64,000 bases of DNA, taken from contig NC_091160.1 of NCBI RefSeq assembly GCF_040958095.1, positions 36,773,165-36,837,164 on the forward strand, given 5' to 3'. Made by a program: the position numbers and the translations under genes. Shown piece after piece: positions 33,000 through 56,989 of the stretch. The first letter of the stretch is position 1. Every line of letters starts with the position of its first letter. Below the pieces are notes generated by a model. That model searched no databases and was not told where the DNA came from. It worked only from the letters and a program-made list of their open reading frames with translations. Source of the DNA: Procambarus clarkii (Eukaryota > Arthropoda > Malacostraca > Decapoda > Cambaridae).

Positions 33000-33728
33000 A
33001 CAACAACGACCATGTTATGGGCGGCGACAAAGGCTGCAGTCACAAAAACGGTGTCAATAACTGGACCCCCATGTTTTTTTTGTAAGCTAAGCCATTAAAT
33101 TTGCATCAGATTTGTGGTCAAGTTACACAGGAAATAGTCTAATAATTAGACTATTATTAGTAGTACTGTAATTAGTGTTACAATAGGCATGAGAGAAGCA
33201 AGTATAAGAGACTTGCAGGCAGTGAGAGCTTATAGAATAGGCATACATTATAAAAAGTATATGCAAACTTAGAATATTTGACCATAGGATTTTTGGTATT
33301 ATATCATTCTGTATTAAATACATGAGCATTTCTTGAACAATAGTGGTATAGTTATATCTTAATTCTAATTATTAATAATTATATTATTATTATTATTATT
33401 ATTAATGAGTTTATTCCAATGACCTTAAGGTAGTAGCAACAATTTACAGTGTTCAAGCTTGCAGGGCGCCCCCCGGGTCCCCCGTGCCACTGGAAACATC
33501 ACCTTCTCTCATCAAAACATAAACACGGCAGACGATGGCTTTGTACATGCGCTAAAAATAGAACTCAATTATGATTCCATATCCGAAAGTTAATCAGCCT
33601 CTCCGACATAGAAAAACAAATAATTTCGTGTGCTTATAAATAATGTTAATGAAAAATATTTGTAGTATTTTATAATTTGCGTGTGTAATATAAGGAAGAG
33701 CTGGTAAAGGTTTGCAACTCCGAACAGA
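33000..33728. other. AT-rich DNA, no gene seen
   Basis: A (TTA)n run near 33380-33405; nothing else recognised. Confidence 0.45.
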
Positions 33729-33729
33729 G

Positions 33730-33926
33730 TTGATTGGTGGCATTGCAGCCGCAGGGAGGTTGTCTGCCTTGAGTCGTGGCAGCGGAGTGTGAGGCCACGG
33801 ACACGTCGGCGCTGCGGGCACGGCAGCTTATCCCTTGACACACCCGTTATTCCTCCTCCACTCACACCGGCTAAGACTTCCTTCTCACTACTGCTTCTGT
33901 CTCCCACTAATTCACCTCCCTATAAG
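33730..33926 (+). promoter_or_regulatory. Candidate non-coding first exon / promoter of the ZIP gene
   Basis: A G+C-rich, CpG-containing segment of about 200 bp stands out from AT-rich surroundings and ends in TATAAG|GTATTT, a usable 5' splice site. It lies 4.9 kb upstream of the 5' UTR acceptor at 38858. The link to the gene is inferred from position and the donor only. Confidence 0.3.
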
Positions 33927-35289
33927 GTATTTTTGGGGGTTTCCCGCAAAATGTGCCTTTCTTTGCATATTTACGTTCACTGGAGATATAGAACTGCAAG
34001 TTTTATATGTATATGATAATCTCTTTTGAAGTTCTTGTTTACAGTTTTAATCAGAAATGCGAAGAGTGAAATTTATGGAAATTACATCCATTCACATATG
34101 CTAATGTTCTTAATGCTACTTAGAACAAGTGTCATGAGCGGTTGCGACACACTTGCCCTGTAGTAACCCAACCTGGTTAAACAAAGGTTGACTTGGTGGT
34201 GGAGGGAGTTGATAGCGGGCAACTTGTCTCGGTAAACTTGAAATCAGTTTGGGTGAGTGAAAGTAAAGTGATTTTACTAATTTCCAGCCTGAGAATACAG
34301 AGCAGTCACATTATTGTGATTATTTAGTGAGAAAATCCAGCCTGTGAAAATTGGGTAGTGATTGTTAAGTGAAAGTTCTGAGACGTTGGCATAGGACAAT
34401 AATATGTTCCAATAGATTTTTAGCAGTATATATTTAGTATTTATCAGAAGTAATCTCGTGTTCATGAAAGTGATCCTTAAACACAAAAAAACTTAAATAT
34501 CATAGCTGAGTGCATAAAATGACACCAGCATGAGAAAACTATTATTAATTAAGAATTACTGTATGTAATAAGCATTAGATTTGAGATATATATTGTTGTC
34601 TTGGTTCATCATGCTAGGTGTGGGTTGTATAACCATTTTAAGCATTGACAGAAAGGCCTCGAATGAATGGCATTTAAACCACAATATATAACTTTTAGAA
34701 AAATCACATAAAAAGGATTTGGTAATTTTGGATGAAATTTCTTTGGAAAGATTGCCTATGCTGTGAAAAGTGACACACTTCATGTTATTCAGTTTAAGTA
34801 GAGTGTCATTTCCCCCACTGTATCTTAGGTACAGTATTTATTTTTCTCTTATATATTGGTTAAAGGTTGTAGGGTACAGTACTTTCTTGTATTTGGGAGG
34901 CTGTTCTTCAATTTTGGAATCTCTCTTTGCATGTCATTTCTGCTTTGATTGTTTCGAACTTTGAAAACATTAGAGATACAGTACTAATTTTTCATGTGGT
35001 GTCTGGAAGTTCTGTTGCAGCCTTCTAAAACAGATTGGTCAGGATTGGAATTATAGTTCAGAATTTTAAAGTACTTTTTAGGCTTTTAAGTAAATATGAG
35101 AATGTGGATGTTTTTATGTTTAACATGTTTCAAGGAATCAAGTAATTAGGGGACCTTGGTATTTTTTTTTTTTGGAATGCCAAGTACTAATACTGTGAGT
35201 GCATTATGGGTAAATTAATGAAAAATATACTGTATAGTATAATCAGAGCAGAACAAGATACATACAATAGTATGTAGCATATTTTAGGT
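33927..35289. other. AT-rich DNA, no gene seen
   Basis: No coding exon, repeat family or RNA recognised. Frequent TACAGTA/TACTGTA words, as elsewhere in the right half. Confidence 0.5.
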
Positions 35290-35777
35290 TACAGTAATAT
35301 CTTGGTTTTTTAATTTAATCTTTAATTTTTAATTTAAGACGGGTCGTAAGCTGTCAAAAATTCACAACCCGAAAAAAATTTCCCATAAGAAATAATGTAA
35401 ATTGAATTACCACACTCCCAAAAATATTAACTTAAAATACATTTCATACATAATACACACAAATATTTTGTATTATAGTATGTACAAGTTATAGCTTACC
35501 TTTATTGATGACTCTTGATGGTGTATGGAAGATGGTGAGGAGGGGGGAGGAGGAGAGGTGTTGGTGTTTGTTAGTCCCTTTCCATTATAACATCAGTCAG
35601 TGATGACTTCTCTGAGGTACTCTCTCTCTCCTACATTTTGCAGGCATACCACTAGGACCTGGTTGTGGCTCACTGCTTGCTTGTCTTACTAAGAATCTGT
35701 CTAAACAAAATTGTTTTTTCCTACATTTTAACACTTGTCTGTAGTGAGACATCACATTGTCACTACAAAGGTCAATG

Positions 35778-35850
35778 CCCGAAACGCTATGCGTGCTAGT
35801 GGCTGTACAGGAATGTAAGAACTCCTGTATATATGAATAAAAAAAAATTT
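35778..35850 (+). mobile_element. Short retroelement tail inserted in Tigger copy
   Basis: Sequence beginning CCGAAACGCTATGCGTG and ending in TATATGAATAAAAAAAAA interrupts the transposase tail. The flanks on either side join directly in the undisturbed copy (47335-47345). An A-rich 3' end suggests a LINE-mobilised tail. Confidence 0.6.
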
Positions 35851-36068
35851 GCAACGGCCTGCTACAGCTTTATCTGGGTGAGTTTTTTCAACAAAACTTT
35901 GCAGTTCTTCCCATATTTCACACATTTTCTTAATGCGGAAGGGACATCCTCTGCTGCCTCTACTCACAACTATTTCCTTAAGTTGAACCTTGAACCCTAC
36001 TGACTTTCTTGGGATGCATGGTGTGATATATAATAATTACTTTTATGTTTAAAAACCCAAAAAAGCAG

Positions 36069-36350
36069 GTTTTACTGCTGACCTTAACATATGGACCAAA
36101 ACATATGGACCATTTTAAGTTTAATTCTGTGCCAATTAAGATGTTTGGGATTGTGGTTAATTGTAGTTGTCATTTGCAAATAGCATTGGCTGAGGTGATG
36201 GGTGCATATGATACATTCATTGATGTACATGAGAAAGAGAAGTAGACCAAGAATACTGCCATGGGTAATACCAATACATGGGTAATACATGGACAAATTG
36301 CCATTGAACCCGAAAACAATGAAATTCTTTACAAAGAATTCAATAGTGTT
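36069..36350 (-). mobile_element. LINE reverse transcriptase fragment inserted in Tigger copy
   Basis: The minus strand reads GITHGSILGLLLFLMYINE, which fits the non-LTR reverse transcriptase motif G-x-P-Q-G-S-x-L-x-P-x-L-F. A worn FADD-type motif follows in another frame (FANDN). The same fragment recurs at 37560-37740. Dead copy. Confidence 0.65.
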
Positions 36351-36589
36351 CGTCACTAAGCGGGAGGCATTGGTAAACTGAAGCGCGGTCACCACAGGAA
36401 CCATGTGCTCGGTTGACCCATATGTGTATCAACAAAGTTGCAAAGCCAGGCAACGTTCATAACCCGATTCAAATTTTCAAAAGAAATTGAGTTCGTAATG
36501 CAAAAAATTAAAAAAGAGGAACGTTCACTACCCGAGGTTCCACTGTATGCTCATACAGTACTTTGATATACAGTATGCTGTACTGTATT

Positions 36590-36775
36590 GTAACCTGTGG
36601 CTCAGTGGTCACCACCGTCGGCTCTCAACCAGCACATCCAAGGTTCGAATCCTGGGCAGGGTGAGACAGCTAGGTGTGTGTCCTTACACCTGTTGCCTCT
36701 GTCCACCTAGCAGAACTGTAATTAGGCACTTGGTTGTTAGTCGACTGTTGTGAGTCACTTTCTGAGGAATGGTCA
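36590..36775 (+). mobile_element. tRNA-derived SINE
   Basis: A-box-like TGGCTCAGTGGT and B box GGTTCGAATCC are spaced as in a tRNA. The shared SINE body follows (ACCTAGCAG and TTGTTAGTCGACTG). Confidence 0.75.
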
Positions 36776-36954
36776 AATACCGTTCCTATTCGAGAAAACT
36801 TTGAATTTCACACAAAGAAACAACATATGGCAGTCAGTTAAATTTATGTTGGTCTAGAAATTTTTCCTCTGTTCTCTCAATTTGAGCATTCCTTATTCTT
36901 ACATCTATTAGGCTGCTAGATTCATTTCCAAATAGTATGTAGCAATAGTGTGTC

Positions 36955-37220
36955 AGGGAGCCTGACAGCTGGGTAGACAGCACTCCGGATTCGTAGTTCT
37001 GAGGTTCTGGGTTCGATCCCCGGTGGAGGCATAGAGAAAAATAGGCAAAATGTTTCTTTCACCCTGATGCCCCTGTTACCTAGCAGTAAATAGGTACCTG
37101 GGAGTTAGACAGCTGCTACGGCTGCTTCCTGGGGGGTGTGTAACAAAAAGGAGGCGAGGTCAAGATCCAGGTCGCGGGGATGCTAAGCCCCGAAATCATC
37201 TCAAGATAACCTCAAGATAG
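36955..37220 (+). mobile_element. tRNA-derived SINE, near full length
   Basis: tRNA-like head (AGCTGGGTAGACAGCACTC, GGTTCGATCCC), then the body TAGCAGTAAATAGGTACCTG and a 3' end with CCCCGAAATCATCTCAAGAT. Same family as 3798-4055. Confidence 0.88.
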
Positions 37221-37339
37221 CACTATAATTTATATTAATGTTGAGGCTGAGTTTGTAAGATAATCATAATAAATACTAATTCATTGTGTCGGGAGACAGG
37301 CAGCCAGAGTATATTTGTACACATTAGGCTTATATAGAG

Positions 37340-37550
37340 GTCCCCTCCCCCCAAGGTTGTATTACTGTCCCTGCCTAGGATGCAACCCCACAACAAGCTG
37401 ACTAACAACTGACTACCTACTTACTGCTAGGTGAGCAGGGGCATTAGGTGATAGGAAACGCACTGAATCATTTCTGTCCCGCCTGGGATTTGAACCCAGA
37501 ATTCTCGATTGTGAGTCGAGAACGAATCCAACTGTACTACCGGGACCCAA
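37340..37550 (-). mobile_element. tRNA-derived SINE
   Basis: Minus-strand head with B box (complement of GGGATTTGAACCC) and A-box region (complement of CCAACTGTACTACCGGGAC), then the body (complement of TTACTGCTAGGTGAGCAGGG). Confidence 0.8.
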
Positions 37551-37559
37551 AGTTGACCA

Positions 37560-37745
37560 CATACAGACTGTTTTGAGTTTAATTCTGTGTCAATTAAGAT
37601 GTTTGGGATTGTGGTTAATTGTGGTTGTCATTTGCAAATACTGTAGTATTGGCTTAGGTGATGGGTGCATATGATACATTCATTGATGTACATAAGAAAG
37701 AGAAGTAGATCAGGAATACTGCCATGGGTAATACCAGCATTATTT
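37560..37745 (-). mobile_element. LINE reverse transcriptase fragment
   Basis: About 90% identical by eye to 36109-36270; the minus strand reads GITHGSIPDLLLFLMYINE. It is truncated at both sides and followed by an ATTCTTTTATGTATAAAAG duplication. Confidence 0.65.
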
Positions 37746-38858
37746 GATAGTGTAGGAGAAGCAGCTCTTCTTTTATGTATAAAAGAAGGAGCTGCTTTAT
37801 GTATCATTCTTTTATGTATAAAAGAAGAGGAGTAGATCAAGAATGCTACCCTTGTCAGTGCTAATATTTGAGTACGATCTCATCATGTATGAACTGAAGT
37901 TACTCTGACTTTCTTAAGGATATCAGAGGGAGCATGTACTGTATTTTTAACACTTTATTGCTAAGGAATATGGCTGGCACTAACACACAAGATCTTTTGA
38001 TCCATTAGGGATGGCATTTCAGATAGTTGCCAGGTTTGCTTTAAAGTGAGCATATTGTAAATATAACTCATAAGGCATTCGTTAGGATAGCGGTAGAGAA
38101 TTGAGGCAGTTGCCATTAAGATAGCTATTTCCCTTGGTTTGTGTCACTGCGTTTTTATTTGCAAAGTTTCTTTCTATTCATAAGAAGATACTTCAGTATT
38201 AAGTACCTTGGCAGTGACTCACAGCATGAGTCTACCATTGACAAAATTCTGTCAATTTATTAATCTAGTGAAGTTGCCCATTGTTTAAAAAAAACTGCTC
38301 TTTATATTATATTGAATAACTTTGAAAAATAGATTTTATGTAATTCATTTTTCAATTATGCCTAATTTTTATTTCTTCATATAGTTTTTTTGTTGGCTGA
38401 ATATTTCTTTTGTAAGCTGTGGGTTAGTAATTTGTTTAGTTTGCATCAGATGATGTGTGTTTTACAGCGGAATAGTGCAGGATACTTTTTTAGGTAATTG
38501 CTGAAGTTTGTTTAATCCATCTGTCGTATATTGTGACTGGTATAATGAATGGACGTGATTTGTTTCTTTAACCCTCTTTCACTGTACAGTATCATTCATT
38601 TTCTCCAGATTGATATCTGCTCTACCCTTGAAAAGTTAAAAATTAGGTAATAATATATAAGTACAGTACATATGTATTGAACAGTGTGTATGAATGCATG
38701 TCTTATGTATTAAACAGCATGTATGAATGCATGTATGTACTTAAGTACAGTATATATGTATGAAGCTTATTGTTGAATTCATTCATGAGCTTTGTAAATC
38801 AGTTCAGCACACTGCTAGGTTGCTTATTACAATTTTTCCACTTGATATTCTGTTCCAG
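37746..38858. other. AT-rich DNA upstream of ZIP exon 1, no gene seen
   Basis: Short local duplications such as TTTATGTATAAAAGAAG and GTATGAATGCATGT are visible, but no ORF, repeat family or RNA gene is recognisable. It is probably intron between a non-coding leader and the first coding exon. Confidence 0.5.
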
Positions 38859-38885
38859 AGTAAAGATTGAAGAAATTAGGAAGCA
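38859..38885 (+). other. 5' UTR part of the first coding exon
   Basis: A pyrimidine-rich tract runs into CTGTTCCAG ending at 38858, a good 3' splice site 27 nt before the ATG. The first coding exon is therefore probably preceded by a non-coding exon further upstream. The ATG at 38886 has a purine (G) at -3 and starts a clear signal peptide; the next in-frame Met is residue 12, inside the hydrophobic core. Confidence 0.7.
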
Positions 38886-51782
<12,897 letters not shown>

Positions 51783-52111
51783 TCAAATTTCAGACATTTC
51801 AGTTGGACATGTTCTTTTGTCAGAAGATGAGATATATTTATATAAATATTGTACTGTATGTAGAATGATTTAAATTTATTTATATATGTATATATTTAAG
51901 TAAATGGAAGATATTTAAATTTATTAACAAGTATAAATACCTTGAATATGTGATGAAATGTGTACAGTAAGGATACTGGTGGGTGCTTAAAATTCTAGTG
52001 ATATGGAAAGCATAAGAAAATTTAAGAAAAGTTTGAAGTGTGGAGGAGAAGTAGAGGAAGTTGAAAAAGATGAGTTATGGGGTGAATCTGAAAGTATGGG
52101 GTATTTGTGGG

Positions 52112-52385
52112 GAAAGCACGGGATGAACCCGAGAAAATGTTGTGTGTATGTGGGGAATGCATGGGATGAACCCGAGAAAATGTTGTGTGTATGTGGGGAA
52201 TGCACGGGATGAACCCGAGAAAATGTTGTGTGTATGTGGGGAATGCACGGGATGAACCCGAGAAAATGTTGTGTGTATGTGGGGAATGCACGGGATGAAC
52301 CCGAGAAAATGTTGTGTGTATGTGGGGAATGCACGGGATGAACCCGAGAAAATGTTGTGTGTATGTGGGGAATGCACGGGAAGTA
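52112..52385. repeat. 43-bp minisatellite downstream of the ZIP stop
   Basis: About six near-identical 43-bp units, each with GTGGGGAATGCACGGGATG and CCCGAGAAAATGTTG. Because 43 is not a multiple of three, ORFs through it shift frame at every unit, so they are not protein signals. Confidence 0.95.
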
Positions 52386-52565
52386 GCAGCCAACATGGGT
52401 ATGCTGTCTGTTTCGAGGGACTGAGGGATTTGAAATTTATTTGTGGTACAGTAATCCATAGGTATAACTTTTACACCAGGATTGTGAACCAGGTGAAATG
52501 CCACCATGAATGGTACATAAATCTGTGACGGAGCTTGCTTCCTGTGAGCAGCCCGGGTGTGGAGG

Positions 52566-52632
52566 CAAGTGTCATAGGTCAAGTGTCATAGGTCAAGTGT
52601 CATAGGTCAAGTGTCATAGGTCAAGTGTCACA
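52566..52632. repeat. 14-bp tandem repeat
   Basis: Five copies of AAGTGTCATAGGTC, the last one diverging. Confidence 0.9.
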
Positions 52633-52709
52633 ACGAATAATTTGACATTTATATTACATACAACACTTCCCTTCCCTCCAGGGTCATCGTTGCCTACCAA
52701 TTCTGGGAA

Positions 52710-52792
52710 AATAAATGGGGATGTATGCTAGAGAGGATGATGATGAGGCTTATTTTAATTTTTATGTATTTTATGATTTCTAAATGAATAAA
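52710..52792 (+). terminator. Candidate polyadenylation signals
   Basis: Two canonical AATAAA hexamers (52710-52715 and 52787-52792) are the first after the transporter stop codon. The second is followed by T-rich DNA. Confidence 0.4.
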
Positions 52793-53242
52793 TACACTAG
52801 CCACCCTTTTTGAAGCTTTGACAGTTTTGTATATACAGTACTGTATTTGAAAGATGTTTTGTAAATCAGATTTGATGGAGTGCTTAATGTTTTTCATTAT
52901 TTTAAATATTGAATAGAATTCCTAAATTTAATTTATGACTTGTATTTCAAATATTAATAACTGTAAATGCAGTTGGAAATGTAGCCAAAGACTGTCTTTT
53001 GTTATTTTGTAATACATACAGTATATTCATTATGAAAAGGCTCATGCAGTAGACCTTTGTGTCCGTGAAAATGAGATATCGTGTTTGACAACTCCTGCAG
53101 TTCTTCGAAAGAACTCTCTTAACAAATTCAGTTTTATTTTTTAAAATGTTAACTGTTCTGAGCATTTAGTTCTCATGTAGGGGATCATGTAGGGAATATT
53201 AAAAAAGACCCGGGACCAGCTTTCCAAATATCATTTCTTTGT

Positions 53243-54694
53243 ACAGTGGAACCTCAGTTGACGACTGCCCTAGAAGATGAATTTCTTGGAACACGACGTC
53301 AAATGTGTCATAAAATTTGAATTGGAATATGACAGTTTACTTGAAAGACGACGTCTGTTCGTACGCGTATGGGTCGAATGAGCGCGTGGGGCGAGGCACT
53401 CTCAGTTTGTTTACAAGTCTATCACGCATAGTGACGCACACCACTGCGCTTTGAATTCTTTGTGAAGAATTTCTTTGTTTGTCTGCTATTTTGCTTTTTT
53501 AACATACACGTTCTTATTATATATGTCATGCCATGGGTCCCAAGATGGATGGTGAGAGGACTGGATGGATGGATAGGGGGGTGAATGGATGTATGGTGAA
53601 GGGAGACTGGATGGATGGGGGGGGACTGGATGGATGGACAGGGGGGTGAATGGATGGATGATGAAGGGGGACTGGATGGATGGTGGGAGGGACTGGTTGA
53701 TTGGATGGTGAAGGGGGACTGGATGGATGGGTGGTAGGAGAACTGGAGGGATGGTGGGGGAACTGGATGGATGGATGGTGAAGGGGGACTGGATGGATGG
53801 ATGGTGAAGGGGGACTGGATGGATGAATGGTGAAGGGGGACTGGGTGGATGGCTAGGGAGTGGATGGTGAAGGGGGACTGGATGGATGGTGGGGGGACTG
53901 GATGGATGGATGGATGGTGGGGGAACTGGATGGAGGTATTGGGGAGGGGGGGGGGGATTCGATGGATGGTGAGGAGAACCTCCATCCCCCACATCGCTCC
54001 TCCCCCAGCTGTACCCTCCCAGCCACATCTGGATCTTATTAATACAGAACGCGTCCTTACTACCAACTGGTGGATCGGAGGCAGACTGTCTGATATTAAA
54101 CTCTTGTTGTTTACTGACTGTGAAAGCCTGATTGACTGTAAATGCTTAACTGGTTGCTCCCACAACTGTGAATGCTTGAAATGCATGACTGACTTGTAAC
54201 TATGAGTGACTGGTTCTGACTGGCTGCCACATAACAGAGGCAGTGAAATGTTTGGAAGGAAAATTTGGAACCAGTGATCCAGATGTGAATGCGCTTAAGG
54301 CGAGCACGGGTCGGAATCACCTCCCTCCTCCTCCTCCTCCTCCTCACCCTCCCTATACACCAACACAACTCCCCCCATCCCGCCTCCCTCCTTCCTCCTC
54401 ACCGTCTCCCATACACCAACAAGAGTCCTCAGTAAAGGTGAAGTGCAGTTAAATGTTCACTTAGTGTATTTATGGTTTATATTTATACCTGATTGTTTTG
54501 TGTATGAAAAATATTAGTATTATTCTGTATAAAATGTATTTTTAAGTTAATATTTTTGAGGGTGTGGAACAAATTAATTCAATTTACATTATTTCTTATG
54601 GGAAAATTTGCCTTGAGTGACGAATTTTTGGATGTCGACGTGTGTCTGGCAACGGTATTAGAATCGTGAACAAAGGTACCACTGTATTTGAGAT
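53243..54694 (+). mobile_element. Non-autonomous Tigger-like transposon containing a TGGA minisatellite
   Basis: The ends are inverted: TACAGTGGAACCT at 53243 and GGTACCACTGTA ending at 54694, consistent with a TA target. The right part repeats the Tigger non-coding end (TTTCTTATGGGAAAATTTGCC). A transposase-like start ATGGGTCCCAAG (MGPK) at 53533 runs straight into the minisatellite at 53545-53955. No helix-turn-helix, DDE core or C-terminal tail is recognisable. A (CCT)n run lies at 54325-54345. Confidence 0.75.
53545..53955. repeat. TGGATGGA-rich minisatellite inside the Tigger copy
   Basis: Irregular units built from ACTGGATGGATGG and GTGAAGGGGG. The array keeps long ORFs open on both strands purely by composition. 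Confidence 0.93.
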
Positions 54695-56740
54695 AATCTT
54701 AGTTTGTCTTTCTTTAATAAGGCAGAATAAGGCAGACTTCAAACAGTACTTAGAAGGCAGCTTATGGGTGATGCATTTGTGTTCTAGGTTTAATCCATGT
54801 AATGAATCATATCAATGAGTTAGTTTGTGCTCCAATTTTGTTGTATAATATATTTTGTAATTTTTTGCCATTATCTCATGGTCATCAAGATTTTTCATCC
54901 TTATTTTGTTCTATCATTGTTAAATATCTTGAAATATTTTGGAAGAATCTGATGCCGGCAGTAATTTTTAGTTTCATTTGACAATTTACTTCAGATTCAT
55001 GTAATTGTTTATGCATTGTGTTCTGTTTTGCCATTTGTTTGATATACATATTATAATAGTGCATTTCACTTATTACAAGGTGAATTTTTGTGCATACATA
55101 ATATGTAGTAGAGTTTTATTAAGTTTTTAGCAGGATGGCTTATGGAGTATCTTAACCAAAATGTATTTAGCATCTGTGTCAATAACAGTGTCTTATACAT
55201 TTCATACAAAATAAACTTTGAATATAAAAAAAAGACTACTTTCTGCGCATGAAACTCTTATGGTTTCTAACACAAGTGTGACAGTTAAGAAGCTTCGAGG
55301 TTAATGAGATGTTTATGATAGGACCCTGGTCCAATCTTTGTGTCCCTTTGTTGCAGGGAATATGGAGGCGTTTGTACCACATCCCTATACAATCTAATTT
55401 TCATGGGGCTTTTTCCCAACTCTCTCTCATTTCCATTGTGGCATTTGTTTACCATCAGTTCCATCATTCATATTTTGCTACGTTTGTTTTGTCCAAATCT
55501 GTTTGAATTGTTGTACATTACATTCTGATGACTTTCACAAAATTTTGACATTTGCAAACATATTCATGTAGTTACTTAGACTTTTAGGAAAATCATTAAA
55601 TTGTAAATATAAATTACTATTAGCCAGAGAATATAATTGGGGGTGAGTATTGATGTATATGGGACCCCACTAGCGACCTCCCTGCTGGAGATGTTCCCTC
55701 ATATGTGTGTGTTTTGATTCTGACTTTAGACACAGTTGCACATCCATCTGTAATGTGTTCTTTATACCTAGATTTTTCAATTCTAAAATGTGTCTGTGAC
55801 AAACTCTGTCGGAAGCTTTTTTTTTTTAAATCCAAATAAATTACATCCATACATATGTTTATTTCTTAATTAGTTTCAACAACTTGCATTTGTGTGTGCG
55901 TTTGTGCACACATTTGACTTATGTTTTCTTGTACCTTGGCTTTCTTTTACCCTTGTAGGCTATTATTAACATCAACAGTGCATTTGCACCCTATTAGTTT
56001 ATTATATCTTGTTTCCTGAATATTTAGCATTCATATCAGTATTATTTCTCAGTAGAGTACATTCATACTTTAAACATTTCACAAATTTGTTATGTCCTTG
56101 AAGTTAGGATGACACTTATTTTGTCTTCCCATCCTAAGAGGTCATGTGTGTACAGTAAATTAAAGACATTGTTTCATGTAAATTGTATTGTTATCTTTAC
56201 ACATGTTTGATACCTTTAAATGTGTAAAGAGTCATAGAAACCGAGGTTTTGGAGTATTTAGTTCTAAAACCATGGAGCATATATTTTAAGCCATCTAATG
56301 TACATGTGTAGTTACTGGACTTTGTACTCAATTTTCTTTTTGAGTGTACCTTTTTATTGTATTAATTTATCCTGGAGTATGTTTAGAGTTTCTGAATTCT
56401 GTGATTCGTAAATAAGTGGCAAATTGATGCCAATGAAAAAAATTATGCATTTATTTTTATGCAGTTTAAAATGGTCTGTCTGGTAGACTGTACTGACTAT
56501 AATAATTTACATAACATAATTCCAGTATCTAAGTTACTTCACCATTTCTTCTGAACTATTCCACTTGGTTGCCCCGTAAGACAAGGCTCATTCAGATCCT
56601 AATGGAAAGTCTCGCAGACCAGTCAGTGTAGGCGACATTCAGATCAACAAAGGAGGGTATTCCTACCAGGTCATTCAGGTGCTAGGGAGACCAAATAAAT
56701 GAATAATCGAGTCCAGAATGGCCTTTAGAAGGTTAAGTTA
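54695..56740. other. AT-rich intergenic DNA, no gene seen
   Basis: No domain-bearing ORF or named repeat recognised. AATAAA with an A-run at 55210-55235 could be a distal polyadenylation site or a worn retrotransposon tail. Confidence 0.45.
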
Positions 56741-56744
56741 TAAT

Positions 56745-56985
56745 CATTCAGAGCCCATTCAAGTTCTACTGAGAGAGAATTATCAGGAGAAAGAACCAAG
56801 TGCTATACAGCCATTATGACTATACCTATATAGCACTTGCAAGGAAATGAGGATAAGGATTTGGGATGGGACAGGGGAAAGGAATGGTGCCCAACCACTT
56901 GGATGGTCGGGGATTGGACGGCAAACTGCATGAAGCGAAACTGTTGCTCTACCGTTCAGATCAAGTGGTTGGGCATTGTTACAGC
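56745..56985 (-). mobile_element. tRNA-derived SINE (second family)
   Basis: The minus strand has a tRNA-like head (complement of GTTGCTCTACCGTTCAG and of GTCGGGGATTGGACG) and a tail related to 4098-4320, including complement of GGATTTGGGATGGGAC and of TATATAGCACTTGCAAG. Confidence 0.75.
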
Positions 56986-56989
56986 CTGT

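Larger units (their letters stand above)
35290..36547 (-). mobile_element. Degenerate Tigger/pogo-like transposon with two nested insertions
   Basis: Left end TACAGTAATATCTTGG and right end complement of GAGGTTCCACTGTA form worn inverted ends of the same type as the intron 4 copy. Minus-strand coding pieces include MHPKKVSRVQGST (start, then stop), EIWEELQSF, HPDKAVAGRC, DNVMSHYRQVL and PGPSGMPAK. The helix-turn-helix and DDE core are deleted. Two later insertions split it, at 35778-35850 and about 36069-36350. Confidence 0.75.
51783..52792 (+). other. Probable 3' UTR of the ZIP transporter
   Basis: AT-rich sequence follows the stop. The first AATAAA hexamers are at 52710-52715 and 52787-52792, so a roughly 1-kb 3' UTR is plausible; another AATAAA followed by an A-run is at 55210-55215. 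A 43-bp minisatellite (52112-52385) would lie inside this UTR. The true cleavage site cannot be decided from sequence alone. Confidence 0.45.

Noticed and set aside
52022..52582. 186-codon minus-strand ORF with HSPHTHNIFSG repeats
   Set aside because: It runs through the 43-bp minisatellite; the peptide repeat is a consequence of three units per frame cycle.
53422..54186. 254-codon minus-strand ORF, the longest in the window
   Set aside because: It runs through the TGGATGGA minisatellite; its proline/serine/histidine repeats are compositional and shared with overlapping frames.
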